Source of the DNA: Stappia indica | GTDB taxonomy: Bacteria > Pseudomonadota > Alphaproteobacteria > Rhizobiales > Stappiaceae | Reading direction: 5' to 3' | Length of the DNA stretch: 64,000 bases | NCBI RefSeq assembly: GCF_020177335.1 | Contig: NZ_JAIVMG010000001.1 | Span: 744,001-808,000, forward strand | Shown here: positions 34,864 through 43,887 of the stretch, piece after piece | Layout of the letters: each line of letters starts with the position of its first letter | Numbering within the stretch: the first letter of the stretch is position 1 | Notes under the pieces: generated by a model | The model's input: the letters and a program-made list of their open reading frames with translations, nothing else | Databases searched by the model: none | What the model was told of the DNA's origin: nothing | Translations under genes and position numbers: made by a program

Positions 34864-37800
34864 ATGTCGCTACGTGCCCAGAACACTGCGATTACCGGGT
34901 TTGCCGCGCGCTTGCCCGGCGCCTCCACACCTGAAGAATTCTGGTCGCTACTGACCGAAGGGCGCTGTTCGGTCAGCGAAATCTCCGAAGACCGCTTTGA
35001 CAGGCGTCGGTTCTTTCATCCCCGGCCGAATACCGCCGGCCGGAGCTTCACCTTCGCTGCCGGCCAGATTGACGATGTCTGGGGGTTCGATCCCGGTTTC
35101 TTTGGGATTTCCCCGCGCGAAGCGGCGCAGATCGACCCGCAGCAACGCCTGCTGCTTCAGGTCGTCTGGGAAGCCATCGAACATGCGGGTCTGAAGCCTT
35201 CGGAGCTGGCCGGGACCAACACTGGCGTCTATGTGGGCGCCTCCGCCCTCGACTATCATCATCGGCTGCTGTTCGATCTGCCGATCGTCGATGTCCAGAC
35301 GATGACTGGCAACACCCTGTCGATCATCTCCAATCGCATTTCCTATATTTTCGATCTGCGCGGACCGAGCTTCACCCTCGACACGGCCTGCTCCTCCTCG
35401 CTGGTGGCTCTGCATCAGGCGGTCAGCGCCCTTGAAAGCGGGCAGATCGAGACCGCCATCGTCGCCGGCGTCAATCTGCTGCTCAGCCCGTTTTCCTTCA
35501 TCGGCTTCGCCCGCGCGACCATGCTGTCGCAAAGCGGCCTGTGCCGGGCCTTCGACGCAAACGGCGACGGCTACGTGCGGTCCGAAGGGGCGGTCGCGCT
35601 GGTGCTGCAGCGGGATGACGCCGCCATTCTGAAGCGTCATGCCCGCATCGTTGCCAGCGGCATCAACGCGGATGGCCGCACCACCGGTCTTTCCCTGCCC
35701 TGCTCGCAGGCTCAAGCCGCCCTGTTGCACTCCATCTACCGCGACCTCGACATTTCTCCCGAAGACCTCGCCTTCATCGAGGCGCACGGCACCGGAACGC
35801 CGGTGGGCGATCCGGCCGAGGCCAGCGCACTGGGCGTCGCCATCGGCCAGCGCCGCCAGACACCAGTTCCGATCGGGTCGGTCAAGACCAACATCGGCCA
35901 CCTGGAGCCGGTCTCGGGCCTTGCCGGTGTCCTCAAGTCGGTCCTTGCCCTGCAACACCGGCAGCTGCCGCGCTCCCTCCATTTCGACACGCCAAATCCG
36001 AATATCGACTTCGAGGCACTCAACCTGTCGGTCGCGGGGGCGCCTCTTTCCCTCGATACGCCCGGTACAGGCCGCCTTGCCGGGATCAACTCCTTCGGCT
36101 TCGGCGGCACCAATGCCCATACGGTGATCGCCGAGGGCGACCCGGTCCGTCCGCCGCAAAGCGAGGTTCCCGACAGCGCGCCGCTGGTGATTTCCGCGCG
36201 CAGTCAGGCCGCCCTGCGTGACCTGGCTGGCCGCTACGCCGATGCGCTCGACGCGGCGGAGGAGACCGGAACCGTCGGCCCGCTTCTCGACGCGGCTGCC
36301 CGGCGCCGCGACATGCTCGACCACCGGCTGGTGGTGCTTGGCAAGACCGCCGCCGACAAACGCGCGGCCTTGGCAGCGCATGCCCGCGGCGACAGCGCCT
36401 CTGGGCTGATCGAGGGCAAGGCCAATCCCCGGGCCCGGGGGCTTGCCTACGCCTTTTCCGGCAATGGCTCGCAATGGGCCGGCATGGGCCAATCCGCCTA
36501 TCGGGACGACACCGCCTTCCGCAAGGCGCTGGAAGAGACCGACCGGCTTTTCATGGCGGTCTCCGGCTGGTCGCTCGTCACCATGCTGTTTTCCAAGGAT
36601 CTCGACGCGGAAATCGAGCGGACGGAAATCGCCCAACCGCTGCTTTTTGGCCTTCAGGTCGCCCTGGTGCGCGCACTCCAGGCGCGCGGCCTTGGCCCCG
36701 ATGCGGTGATCGGCCATAGCGTTGGCGAGGTCGCCGCCGCCTGGTGTGCCGGCATGGTCGATCTGGCCACCGCTGCCCGGATCATCCACGCCCGCTCCAC
36801 CCAGCAAGAGGTGGTGCGCCACCTTGGTACCATGGCAGCCCTGCTGCTACCCGAGGAAGAGGCCCGCGCGGCAATCGCGGAAGCGAACCTGCCCGGCATT
36901 GAACTGTCGGCGGTGAACAGCCCGCGCAGCGTGACCCTTTCCGGTCCTGTGGAAAGCATCGACGCCTTCGCGACCCTTGCCCGCAAGCGCCGCTGGGCAT
37001 TGCGCAAGCTCGGCCTCGCCTACCCGTTCCACTGTGCCCTCGTCGATCCGATCGAAGAGCCCTTGCGCGCAGCGCTCGGCGAAATCGACCACCGCGCTCC
37101 CGCCACCCCTTTCATCTCGACGGTCTTCCCGGAGCAAGACAGCATTACGCCCGATGCCACCTACTGGTGGCAGAATGTCCGCCTGCCAGTGCGCTTCCAG
37201 GAGGGCATCACGCGGCTGATCGAGGGTGACATCGACATTGTCGTCGAAATCGGTCCCCGGCCGATCCTGACCACCTACATTCGCGACGTGCTGCGCGAAG
37301 AGACGAGCAGCGCCACCGTTCTGGCCTCGCTCGACGCCCCCAAGCGCGATGGCGGCGACGTCACCATCGACATGATCGCCGCCCGGCTGGTCGCCCATGG
37401 CGCCCGCCCCGATCTCGATGGCTATATCGGCCCCAGCGGCTGCGATCTGCCCGACCTGCCCCGTTACCCATGGCAGAACAGCCCGCATCTCATCGAGCAC
37501 ACGGATGAGCGGGTCGGCGGCACATATGGCGACTTCTGGCCGCTGGCCGGCGCACGACTGCGCCCGGAAACCGGTGAATGGTTCAACACCCTCGATCCGG
37601 ACATCCTGCCCTTCCTTGCCGACCACAAGGTTGAGGAGGCGACGGTTTTTCCGGCCACCGGCTTCGTCGAGATGGCCTTGCGCGCGGCACTGGAATGGAC
37701 CGGTTCGAGCGACATCGAGATCTGCGATCTGGAGATCCTGCGCCCCCTGGTGTTCGATGAGCGCAGCTTGCAGGAAACCCTCGTCCGCCTGTCTCCGGAC

Positions 37801-40800
37801 GATCGGGTGATCGAGATTCTCAGCCGCCACCGGCTTCAGGACGCGGACTGGTCGCTGAACGCCCGTGCCAGCTTCCGCAGCCTTGCCGGGACGGCACGGG
37901 CACTTGCCACCCGATCCGTGGCCGATGCCAGGCGCCTGGATGCGGAAACCCTCTACACCATCACGCGGGCGCACGGCCTTGACTACGGTGCCTCTTTCCA
38001 ACTCGTCGAAGCTGTCGAGCTGGCAGGTCCGCGCCTGGCGATCGCCACCTTGAAACCAGCCGCCCTGGCGCCGGAGGCCGCGCAATTCGCCCTGCACCCG
38101 GCTCTCGCCGATGCCGGTTTCCATGGCCTGTTCGCACTGATGGCAGAGCACGCGGCGAAGGACGGCAAGACCGGCTTCCTGCCCATTCGCATCGGTGCGG
38201 TGAAGCTCTACCAGCCGGAGCGCGCTCCCGCCTCGGTACGCATCGCCGTCACCAAGGCGGGGCCACGTTCGCTTCTTGCCGATTTCGACTATCTCGATGC
38301 CGCCGGAGAGCTGGTGGCGCGCCTTGCCGGCGCTCGTTTCAAGGCGGTGCAGTTCGACAGCGGACCGCGCGACGACGGGATGCTCTACCGGGTTTCCCGG
38401 CGCCTGCTCTGGAGCAAAGACGACGCACCGGCTCCCGGTGCCGCGCGCATCGCCGCTCTGGCGGATGAAATCGGTCTTCTGCGGCCCGATGGTGAGGATT
38501 TCGATCCCGACGATGCGGCGCTGCTGCTTGATGCTCTGGCGCGCACGCTCATTCACCGTGCCTTCCACGGGCTCGCAATCGAGGCCGCCGGGCCGCTGGA
38601 TCTCTCCGCGATGATTGCGCGCGGGACCTTGCATGACAGCGCAAGGCCGCTGGCCACCCGTTGCCTCGACCTGCTGGCAACCCATGAGTTGGCCTGGCGC
38701 ACCGATGCCGGCTGGGAAATCGCGCCGCCGGATGAAGAATTCGGCATCACTGATCTGGTGCAGACCCTGTTCCTGGAAGCCAGCGCCCACGGTCCGGAGA
38801 CAGCGCTTCTTGCCCGCCTCGCCGATGACCTTCCGGCCTTGCTGCGCGATGGCTTGAGCGAAACGGCGCAAACCCTGCTCTCCCCGGCGCTCCTTGAAGC
38901 CTATCGCAGTGCCAGCCCGGCGGCGGAGGCGCTGCGCGGTGCCCTGCTGGCGCTCGCCGCGCGTCTCACGGGCGACTGGCCGGAAGACCGGCCTCTGACG
39001 GTGCTCTTGCTGGGCGCGCGCGACCCGGTGCTCGCACGCCGACTGGCCGGCGTGCTCGATGACAACCGCATGAGGCTGGTGGTCACCGACCGGATCGCCT
39101 CCAGTGTCGAACGGTTGGGGCGGCAGTGGACCGGCAATCCGACGACCCGTTTCGTGCCGCTCGATGCGGAAGCACTTGCTCCCTTCGGCCCATTCGATCT
39201 GGTGCTTGCCTGCGATGCTCTGTCGGAGACGGCACCGAGCGCCCTTTCCTTTTTCGGCAAGCGGATGGCCGCCGATGGCCGGCTGATCGCCATGGAACGG
39301 GCGCCGGCGGCCGGCATCGACCTCATCAATGGCATTGGCAGTGGCTGGTGGTCCGGTGAAACCGACACGGTGGCGGCGCGGTCGCCGCTGCGCGACGGTC
39401 CGGCCTGGATGGAGCACCTTACGGCCTGCGGCTGGCGCGCGGTGGAAAGTGCACCGCTGACAACCGAGTTGGTCGAGGCGAACCTGATCATCGCCCATGC
39501 CGACGAAACCGCCCGCACGGCGCCCACCGCCGAACCCGATACCGCAGTTCCAGAGGATGCGCCGCGCCGGCGGATGCTGCTGTTGTGCGACGCCGACGGA
39601 CAGAGCCGAGCCGTGGCCAGTGCCTTGCATGAGGCCCTGACGCACCACGGTGTCGAGGCCGCGCTGGCTGTCCCCGGCTCCAGTACCCGGCGCCTTGCGT
39701 CCGGCGAATGGGAGCTCGACCCGTCGGACCCGCAAGCGCTGGCTGGAGATGACGATCTCTCCGGCGCCGCACAGGCCGGGGTCGTGCATCTGCAGGGGGC
39801 CTATCCGCGAAGCGGCGAGGATGCGGCAGCCGTCAGCGCACGAAGCTGGGCGCTGACCCTCTTGCTGCGCCAGCTTTCGGCTCGCAACCTCCCGCTCACC
39901 ATAGTCGCCCCCCATGGCGCGCGGCGCAACGCCGATCCGGTGCAGGCGGCGATCTGGACCTACGCCCGGGTGGCGCTCAACGAATACCCGTCGCTGAACC
40001 TCAAGCTGATCGACATCGACGCGCATCTGGAGGCCAGCAGCGCTGCACTGCGCCTGGCACGTGAGGTGCTGCAGGAGGACGATGAGCGCGAAATCATCCT
40101 CGACGGTGACAACCGCAGCGGTCTGCGCCTTGACGCCGGCCTCGCCCTGCCGCCGCGCGCGGGCGACACGCCAGCCGGTGCACCGGCCATGCGCCTCGAC
40201 ATCGCCCGCCAGGGCTCGCTCGACCGGCTGGAATGGCGCGAGACGCCCCGCACCCCGCCGCGCGGCGCCGATGTGGAAATCGCGGTGGAGGCCAGCGGCC
40301 TGAACTTCCGCGATGTCATGTGGGCGCTCGGCCTTCTTCCGGAAGAAGCGCTGGAAGACGGCTTCGCCGGCGCGACGCTGGGCATGGAATGCTGCGGCCG
40401 GATCGTCGCCTGCGGCCCGAAGGCCACCCGGTTTGCGGTCGGGGATCGTGTGATCGCCTTTGCTCCCGCCTGTTTCGCCAGCCATGTGCAGGTCGCGGAA
40501 ACCGGCTGCGCCGCAGCGCCGGAGGGCCTCGCCGCCGAGGCCGCCGCGACCATTCCGGTGGCGTTCCTGACCACCTATTACGCCCTCACCCGTCTTGCCC
40601 AGTTGCAACCGGGCGAGACCATTCTCATCCATGGCGGCGCCGGCGGCGTCGGGCTGGCTGCCTTCCAGATCGCCCGGCATATCGGCGCGACGGTGATCGC
40701 CACTGCCGGAAACGACGAGAAGCGCAGCTTCCTGACACATCTCGGCGTCGATCATGTACTCGATTCCCGCTCGCTCGACTTCGCCGATGCGGTGATGGAG

Positions 40801-42453
40801 ATCTCCGGTGGGGCCGGCGTGGAGGTGGTTCTGAACTCGCTTTCCGGCGAGGCGATGGAACGCAGCATCGACGTTCTGAAGCCGTTCGGACGGTTCCTCG
40901 AACTGGGCAAGCGGGACTATTACGCCAACACCCATATCGGCCTGAGGCCCTTCCGCCAGAACCTCAGCTATTTCGGCATCGACGCCGACCAGTTGCTGAT
41001 CCACCAGCCGGTGCTGGCACAAAAGGTGATGCAGGAGCTGATGGCGCTGTTCGCCGCTGGCGCGCTTGCCCCGCTGCCCTATCGCACCTTCCCGGCCGAT
41101 GACGCGGTGGGCGCCTTCCGGCTGATGCAGCAGGCCGGCCACATCGGCAAGCTGGTGCTGCAACCGCCGCAAGTGAGCGCGCCGGTGGAACCGGCGGCGC
41201 CCGTTGCCCTGTCGCCGGAGACGGTACAGGTGGTGGTCGGCGGCTTCGGCGGCTTTGGCGCGGAACTGATTCGCCGCCTGGCCGACGTTGGCGCCCGCAA
41301 GGTCGCGGTGCTGTCGCGGCGTGGAGCAGAGACCCCCGGCGCCGAGGCGCTGATAGCCGAAATGGCCGGGCGCGGCGTCACGCTTGCCGGCCTTGCCTGC
41401 GACGCCACCGACGAGACGGCGCTGTCCGCGGCCCTGGCTGACGTGCGCGGCACTCTCGGCGCGATTGGCGGCGTCTTCCACACGGCGATGGTGCTCAAGG
41501 ACACGCTGCTGGCCAATCTCGACCGTGCGGCACTCGATGCGGTTCTGGCACCGAAGGTGCGCGGCGCGGAGCTGCTGGACCGGCTGACCCGGGACGATCC
41601 GCTCGCCCATTTCGCGCTGTTTTCCTCGGCGACCACCCTGGTCGGCAATCCGGGGCAGGCGAACTACGTCGCCGCCAACGGCTACCTGGAAGGGCTGGCG
41701 CGCCGTCGCCGCGCCGAAGGTCGCCCGGGGCTCGCCATTGCCTGGGGCGCAATTTCCGATGCGGGCTATCTTGCGAACAACGACGAGGTCGGCGACAAGC
41801 TGGCGCGCAAGCTGGGGCGCCATGCCCTGACCGCGCGCGAGGCGCTCGATGCGCTGGTTCTGCTGATGGCTCTGCCGCCGGAGCGTCAGGACGAAGCCGC
41901 CCCCGGCTTTGCCCGCATCGACTGGGCAGCGGCGCGGCGCGACCTTGCCCTGTTGGCGACGCCCTTCGCCGAAAGGCTTGGTCTTGGCGACGCCGATGAC
42001 CGTTCCGGCGAAGGTGCGGCGATAGACCTTGCAGAGCTTCTGTCCGGCCTCGACCGGCCGCAGGCGATTGCCAGGATCAGCGACCTGCTCGCTGTGGAGA
42101 TCGCCCGAATCCTGCGCATCGGCCGGGAGGACATCGATGCCACGCGGCCTCTGGCGGAGGTGGGCATGGATTCGCTGATGGCGCTGGAGCTGCGGATGGC
42201 GGCAGAGCGCCAGTTCGGCATCGACATTCCGCTGATGTCCCTGGCCAATGGGGCCACGCTCCATGACATGGCCGGACGGATCGCCGATCAGGCGATGTCC
42301 GGCGACGGGGACGCGAACGCTGGACTTTCCGCCGATGCCCGGGCAACCTCGCAGCAGCATCTTGGCGAGGAGGCCCTCGCGGACAAGGAGGCGCTGGCCG
42401 ATGTGGCGGCGAAGGTGGAAGCGCGGAGCAAGGACGTGAGGTCGTTGCTGTGA
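34864..42453 (+). CDS. rkpA: RkpA-type single-module polyketide/fatty-acid synthase (KS-AT-DH-psiMT-ER-KR-ACP)
   Basis: A 2529-residue type I synthase with one fully reducing module. In order: ketosynthase with Cys176 (DTACSSS), His308 (HGTGTP) and His346 (NIGH); acyltransferase with Ser619 (GHSVGE); dehydratase with His921 (HKVEEATVFP) and a later HPALADAGFH; a degenerate methyltransferase-like region from about 1300, with no intact SAM loop; enoylreductase with GGAGGVG near 1924-1930 and NFRDVM; ketoreductase with GGFGGFG near 2124 and an SSATTLVGNPGQANY active site; and an ACP with Ser2437 (GMDSL). There is no thioesterase. The plan matches Sinorhizobium RkpA, which makes a lipid needed for K-antigen. 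ATG 34864 has GGAAG 8 nt upstream. It overlaps rkpG by 4 nt. Confidence 0.93.
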   Translation: MSLRAQNTAITGFAARLPGASTPEEFWSLLTEGRCSVSEISEDRFDRRRFFHPRPNTAGRSFTFAAGQIDDVWGFDPGFFGISPREAAQIDPQQRLLLQVVWEAIEHAGLKPSELAGTNTGVYVGASALDYHHRLLFDLPIVDVQTMTGNTLSIISNRISYIFDLRGPSFTLDTACSSSLVALHQAVSALESGQIETAIVAGVNLLLSPFSFIGFARATMLSQSGLCRAFDANGDGYVRSEGAVALVLQRDDAAILKRHARIVASGINADGRTTGLSLPCSQAQAALLHSIYRDLDISPEDLAFIEAHGTGTPVGDPAEASALGVAIGQRRQTPVPIGSVKTNIGHLEPVSGLAGVLKSVLALQHRQLPRSLHFDTPNPNIDFEALNLSVAGAPLSLDTPGTGRLAGINSFGFGGTNAHTVIAEGDPVRPPQSEVPDSAPLVISARSQAALRDLAGRYADALDAAEETGTVGPLLDAAARRRDMLDHRLVVLGKTAADKRAALAAHARGDSASGLIEGKANPRARGLAYAFSGNGSQWAGMGQSAYRDDTAFRKALEETDRLFMAVSGWSLVTMLFSKDLDAEIERTEIAQPLLFGLQVALVRALQARGLGPDAVIGHSVGEVAAAWCAGMVDLATAARIIHARSTQQEVVRHLGTMAALLLPEEEARAAIAEANLPGIELSAVNSPRSVTLSGPVESIDAFATLARKRRWALRKLGLAYPFHCALVDPIEEPLRAALGEIDHRAPATPFISTVFPEQDSITPDATYWWQNVRLPVRFQEGITRLIEGDIDIVVEIGPRPILTTYIRDVLREETSSATVLASLDAPKRDGGDVTIDMIAARLVAHGARPDLDGYIGPSGCDLPDLPRYPWQNSPHLIEHTDERVGGTYGDFWPLAGARLRPETGEWFNTLDPDILPFLADHKVEEATVFPATGFVEMALRAALEWTGSSDIEICDLEILRPLVFDERSLQETLVRLSPDDRVIEILSRHRLQDADWSLNARASFRSLAGTARALATRSVADARRLDAETLYTITRAHGLDYGASFQLVEAVELAGPRLAIATLKPAALAPEAAQFALHPALADAGFHGLFALMAEHAAKDGKTGFLPIRIGAVKLYQPERAPASVRIAVTKAGPRSLLADFDYLDAAGELVARLAGARFKAVQFDSGPRDDGMLYRVSRRLLWSKDDAPAPGAARIAALADEIGLLRPDGEDFDPDDAALLLDALARTLIHRAFHGLAIEAAGPLDLSAMIARGTLHDSARPLATRCLDLLATHELAWRTDAGWEIAPPDEEFGITDLVQTLFLEASAHGPETALLARLADDLPALLRDGLSETAQTLLSPALLEAYRSASPAAEALRGALLALAARLTGDWPEDRPLTVLLLGARDPVLARRLAGVLDDNRMRLVVTDRIASSVERLGRQWTGNPTTRFVPLDAEALAPFGPFDLVLACDALSETAPSALSFFGKRMAADGRLIAMERAPAAGIDLINGIGSGWWSGETDTVAARSPLRDGPAWMEHLTACGWRAVESAPLTTELVEANLIIAHADETARTAPTAEPDTAVPEDAPRRRMLLLCDADGQSRAVASALHEALTHHGVEAALAVPGSSTRRLASGEWELDPSDPQALAGDDDLSGAAQAGVVHLQGAYPRSGEDAAAVSARSWALTLLLRQLSARNLPLTIVAPHGARRNADPVQAAIWTYARVALNEYPSLNLKLIDIDAHLEASSAALRLAREVLQEDDEREIILDGDNRSGLRLDAGLALPPRAGDTPAGAPAMRLDIARQGSLDRLEWRETPRTPPRGADVEIAVEASGLNFRDVMWALGLLPEEALEDGFAGATLGMECCGRIVACGPKATRFAVGDRVIAFAPACFASHVQVAETGCAAAPEGLAAEAAATIPVAFLTTYYALTRLAQLQPGETILIHGGAGGVGLAAFQIARHIGATVIATAGNDEKRSFLTHLGVDHVLDSRSLDFADAVMEISGGAGVEVVLNSLSGEAMERSIDVLKPFGRFLELGKRDYYANTHIGLRPFRQNLSYFGIDADQLLIHQPVLAQKVMQELMALFAAGALAPLPYRTFPADDAVGAFRLMQQAGHIGKLVLQPPQVSAPVEPAAPVALSPETVQVVVGGFGGFGAELIRRLADVGARKVAVLSRRGAETPGAEALIAEMAGRGVTLAGLACDATDETALSAALADVRGTLGAIGGVFHTAMVLKDTLLANLDRAALDAVLAPKVRGAELLDRLTRDDPLAHFALFSSATTLVGNPGQANYVAANGYLEGLARRRRAEGRPGLAIAWGAISDAGYLANNDEVGDKLARKLGRHALTAREALDALVLLMALPPERQDEAAPGFARIDWAAARRDLALLATPFAERLGLGDADDRSGEGAAIDLAELLSGLDRPQAIARISDLLAVEIARILRIGREDIDATRPLAEVGMDSLMALELRMAAERQFGIDIPLMSLANGATLHDMAGRIADQAMSGDGDANAGLSADARATSQQHLGEEALADKEALADVAAKVEARSKDVRSLL

Positions 42454-43838
42454 CCGACGCGCCCAGAACGCCCGGCACCAAGCGCGACAAGCTGATGGCG
42501 AATTTGCGTGCCGGGCACAAATCCGCGCGCCAGCGCAGCGCCGCCCCTGCCGCAGCTTCGCCGTCCCCGGAGGTCACGGCAAGCAAGCCCGGTGCCTTCG
42601 ACTTCTCGGAGCTGGCGCCGGTGCGGCAACTTCGCATGCACCGCGCCGCTGCGGACATGATCGGCCTCGACAATCCATTCTTTCAGCCCCATGAGGGGGT
42701 CGCTGGGGCAACCAGCGTCCTGCACGGCACCGAGCACGACAATTTCTCCTCCTACAACTACCTCGGCCTGACCGGCGACCCGCGCGTGAACGCGGCGGCG
42801 GAAGCGGCGATCCGCACCTATGGCACCAGTTCTTCGGCCAGCCGGGTGGTGGCGGGCGAGCGCCCGGTGCATGGCGCGCTGGAGGCAGCCCTTGCCCGGT
42901 TGCACGGTGTCGAGGATGCGGTGGCCATGGTCAGCGGCCATGCCACCAATGTGACGACCATCGGCCATCTGCTCGGGGACGGCGACCTGATCCTGACCGA
43001 TGCGCTGGTGCACAACTCGATCAGCGAGGGCGCGCGCCTGTCCGGCGCCGCGCGCAAGAACTTTCCCCATGACGATCTCGACGCTCTGGAAAAGCTGCTG
43101 ATCGACAACCGGCACCGCTATGACAACGTGCTGATCGCCGTTGAAGGCATCTACAGCATGGACGGGGATTTCCCCGACCTGCCTCGGCTGATCCGCCTGA
43201 AACAGGAGTTCGGCGCCTGGCTGCTGGTCGATGAGGCCCATTCCCTCGGTGTTCTCGGCAAGACCGGCAAGGGGATCGCCGAACATTTCGGCATCGACCC
43301 GAACACGGTCGAGATGTGGATGGGCACCCTGTCGAAGACGCTGTCGGCGTGTGGCGGCTATATCGCCGGCTCTAAGGCGCTGTGCGATTATCTGAGGGCC
43401 ACCGCGCCGGGCTTTGTCTTTTCCGTCGGGCTGGCACCGCCGCTGGCCGCCGCCGCCCTCGCCTCGGCGGAAATCCTGGCGCAAGAACCGGAGCGGGTGG
43501 CCCGGCTTGCCGCCAATGGCCAGCGGTTTCTGACCCGCGCCCGTGCGGCCGGTCTCGATACCGGCAACAGCGCCGGCTACAGCGTCATTCCGGTCATTGT
43601 CGGCGATTCCATCGGCGCGGCAACGCTTTCCAACCGCTTGCTGAAACGGAGAATCAACGCGCTGCCGATCGTCTTCCCGGCAGTGGCGGAGAAATCGGCG
43701 CGGCTTCGCTTCTTCATTACCAGCGAACACAGCGATGCGCAGATCGACCGGGCGGTTGCGGCCACGGCCGAGGAACTGGCGCTCCTGCGCGAGCAAAATG
43801 TCGGCTTCGCTTCGCTGGTCAAAAGCGCCCGGGACTGA
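42450..43838 (+). CDS. rkpG: RkpG-type alpha-oxoamine synthase (AONS/KBL family)
   Basis: A 462-residue PLP enzyme that condenses an amino acid with an acyl thioester. The PLP lysine is in MGTLSKTLSACGGYIAG, the PLP Asp is in LLVDEAHSLGVLG, and YNYLGLTGDP and GTSSSASRVVAG are family blocks. An N-terminal extension of about 80 residues precedes the core. The start GTG 42450 overlaps the rkpA stop (GTGA), implying one mRNA and coupled translation. With RkpA lacking a thioesterase, RkpG is the likely enzyme that releases the ACP-bound chain, giving an alpha-oxoamine (sphingoid-like) lipid; this is inference. RkpH/RkpI homologues are not seen nearby. Confidence 0.9.
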   Translation: MTDAPRTPGTKRDKLMANLRAGHKSARQRSAAPAAASPSPEVTASKPGAFDFSELAPVRQLRMHRAAADMIGLDNPFFQPHEGVAGATSVLHGTEHDNFSSYNYLGLTGDPRVNAAAEAAIRTYGTSSSASRVVAGERPVHGALEAALARLHGVEDAVAMVSGHATNVTTIGHLLGDGDLILTDALVHNSISEGARLSGAARKNFPHDDLDALEKLLIDNRHRYDNVLIAVEGIYSMDGDFPDLPRLIRLKQEFGAWLLVDEAHSLGVLGKTGKGIAEHFGIDPNTVEMWMGTLSKTLSACGGYIAGSKALCDYLRATAPGFVFSVGLAPPLAAAALASAEILAQEPERVARLAANGQRFLTRARAAGLDTGNSAGYSVIPVIVGDSIGAATLSNRLLKRRINALPIVFPAVAEKSARLRFFITSEHSDAQIDRAVAATAEELALLREQNVGFASLVKSARD

Positions 43839-43887
43839 CCTCGCCTCCCCCTGACCGCTACCGCACGCGCGCCCTTTTCACCACGTC

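Noticed and set aside
36847-42360. 1837-codon open frame on the minus strand across rkpA
   Set aside because: It is antisense to an intact PKS with all catalytic motifs. Long antisense frames are common in GC-rich genes because third-position G/C removes stop codons. No domain or ribosome-binding site is seen.
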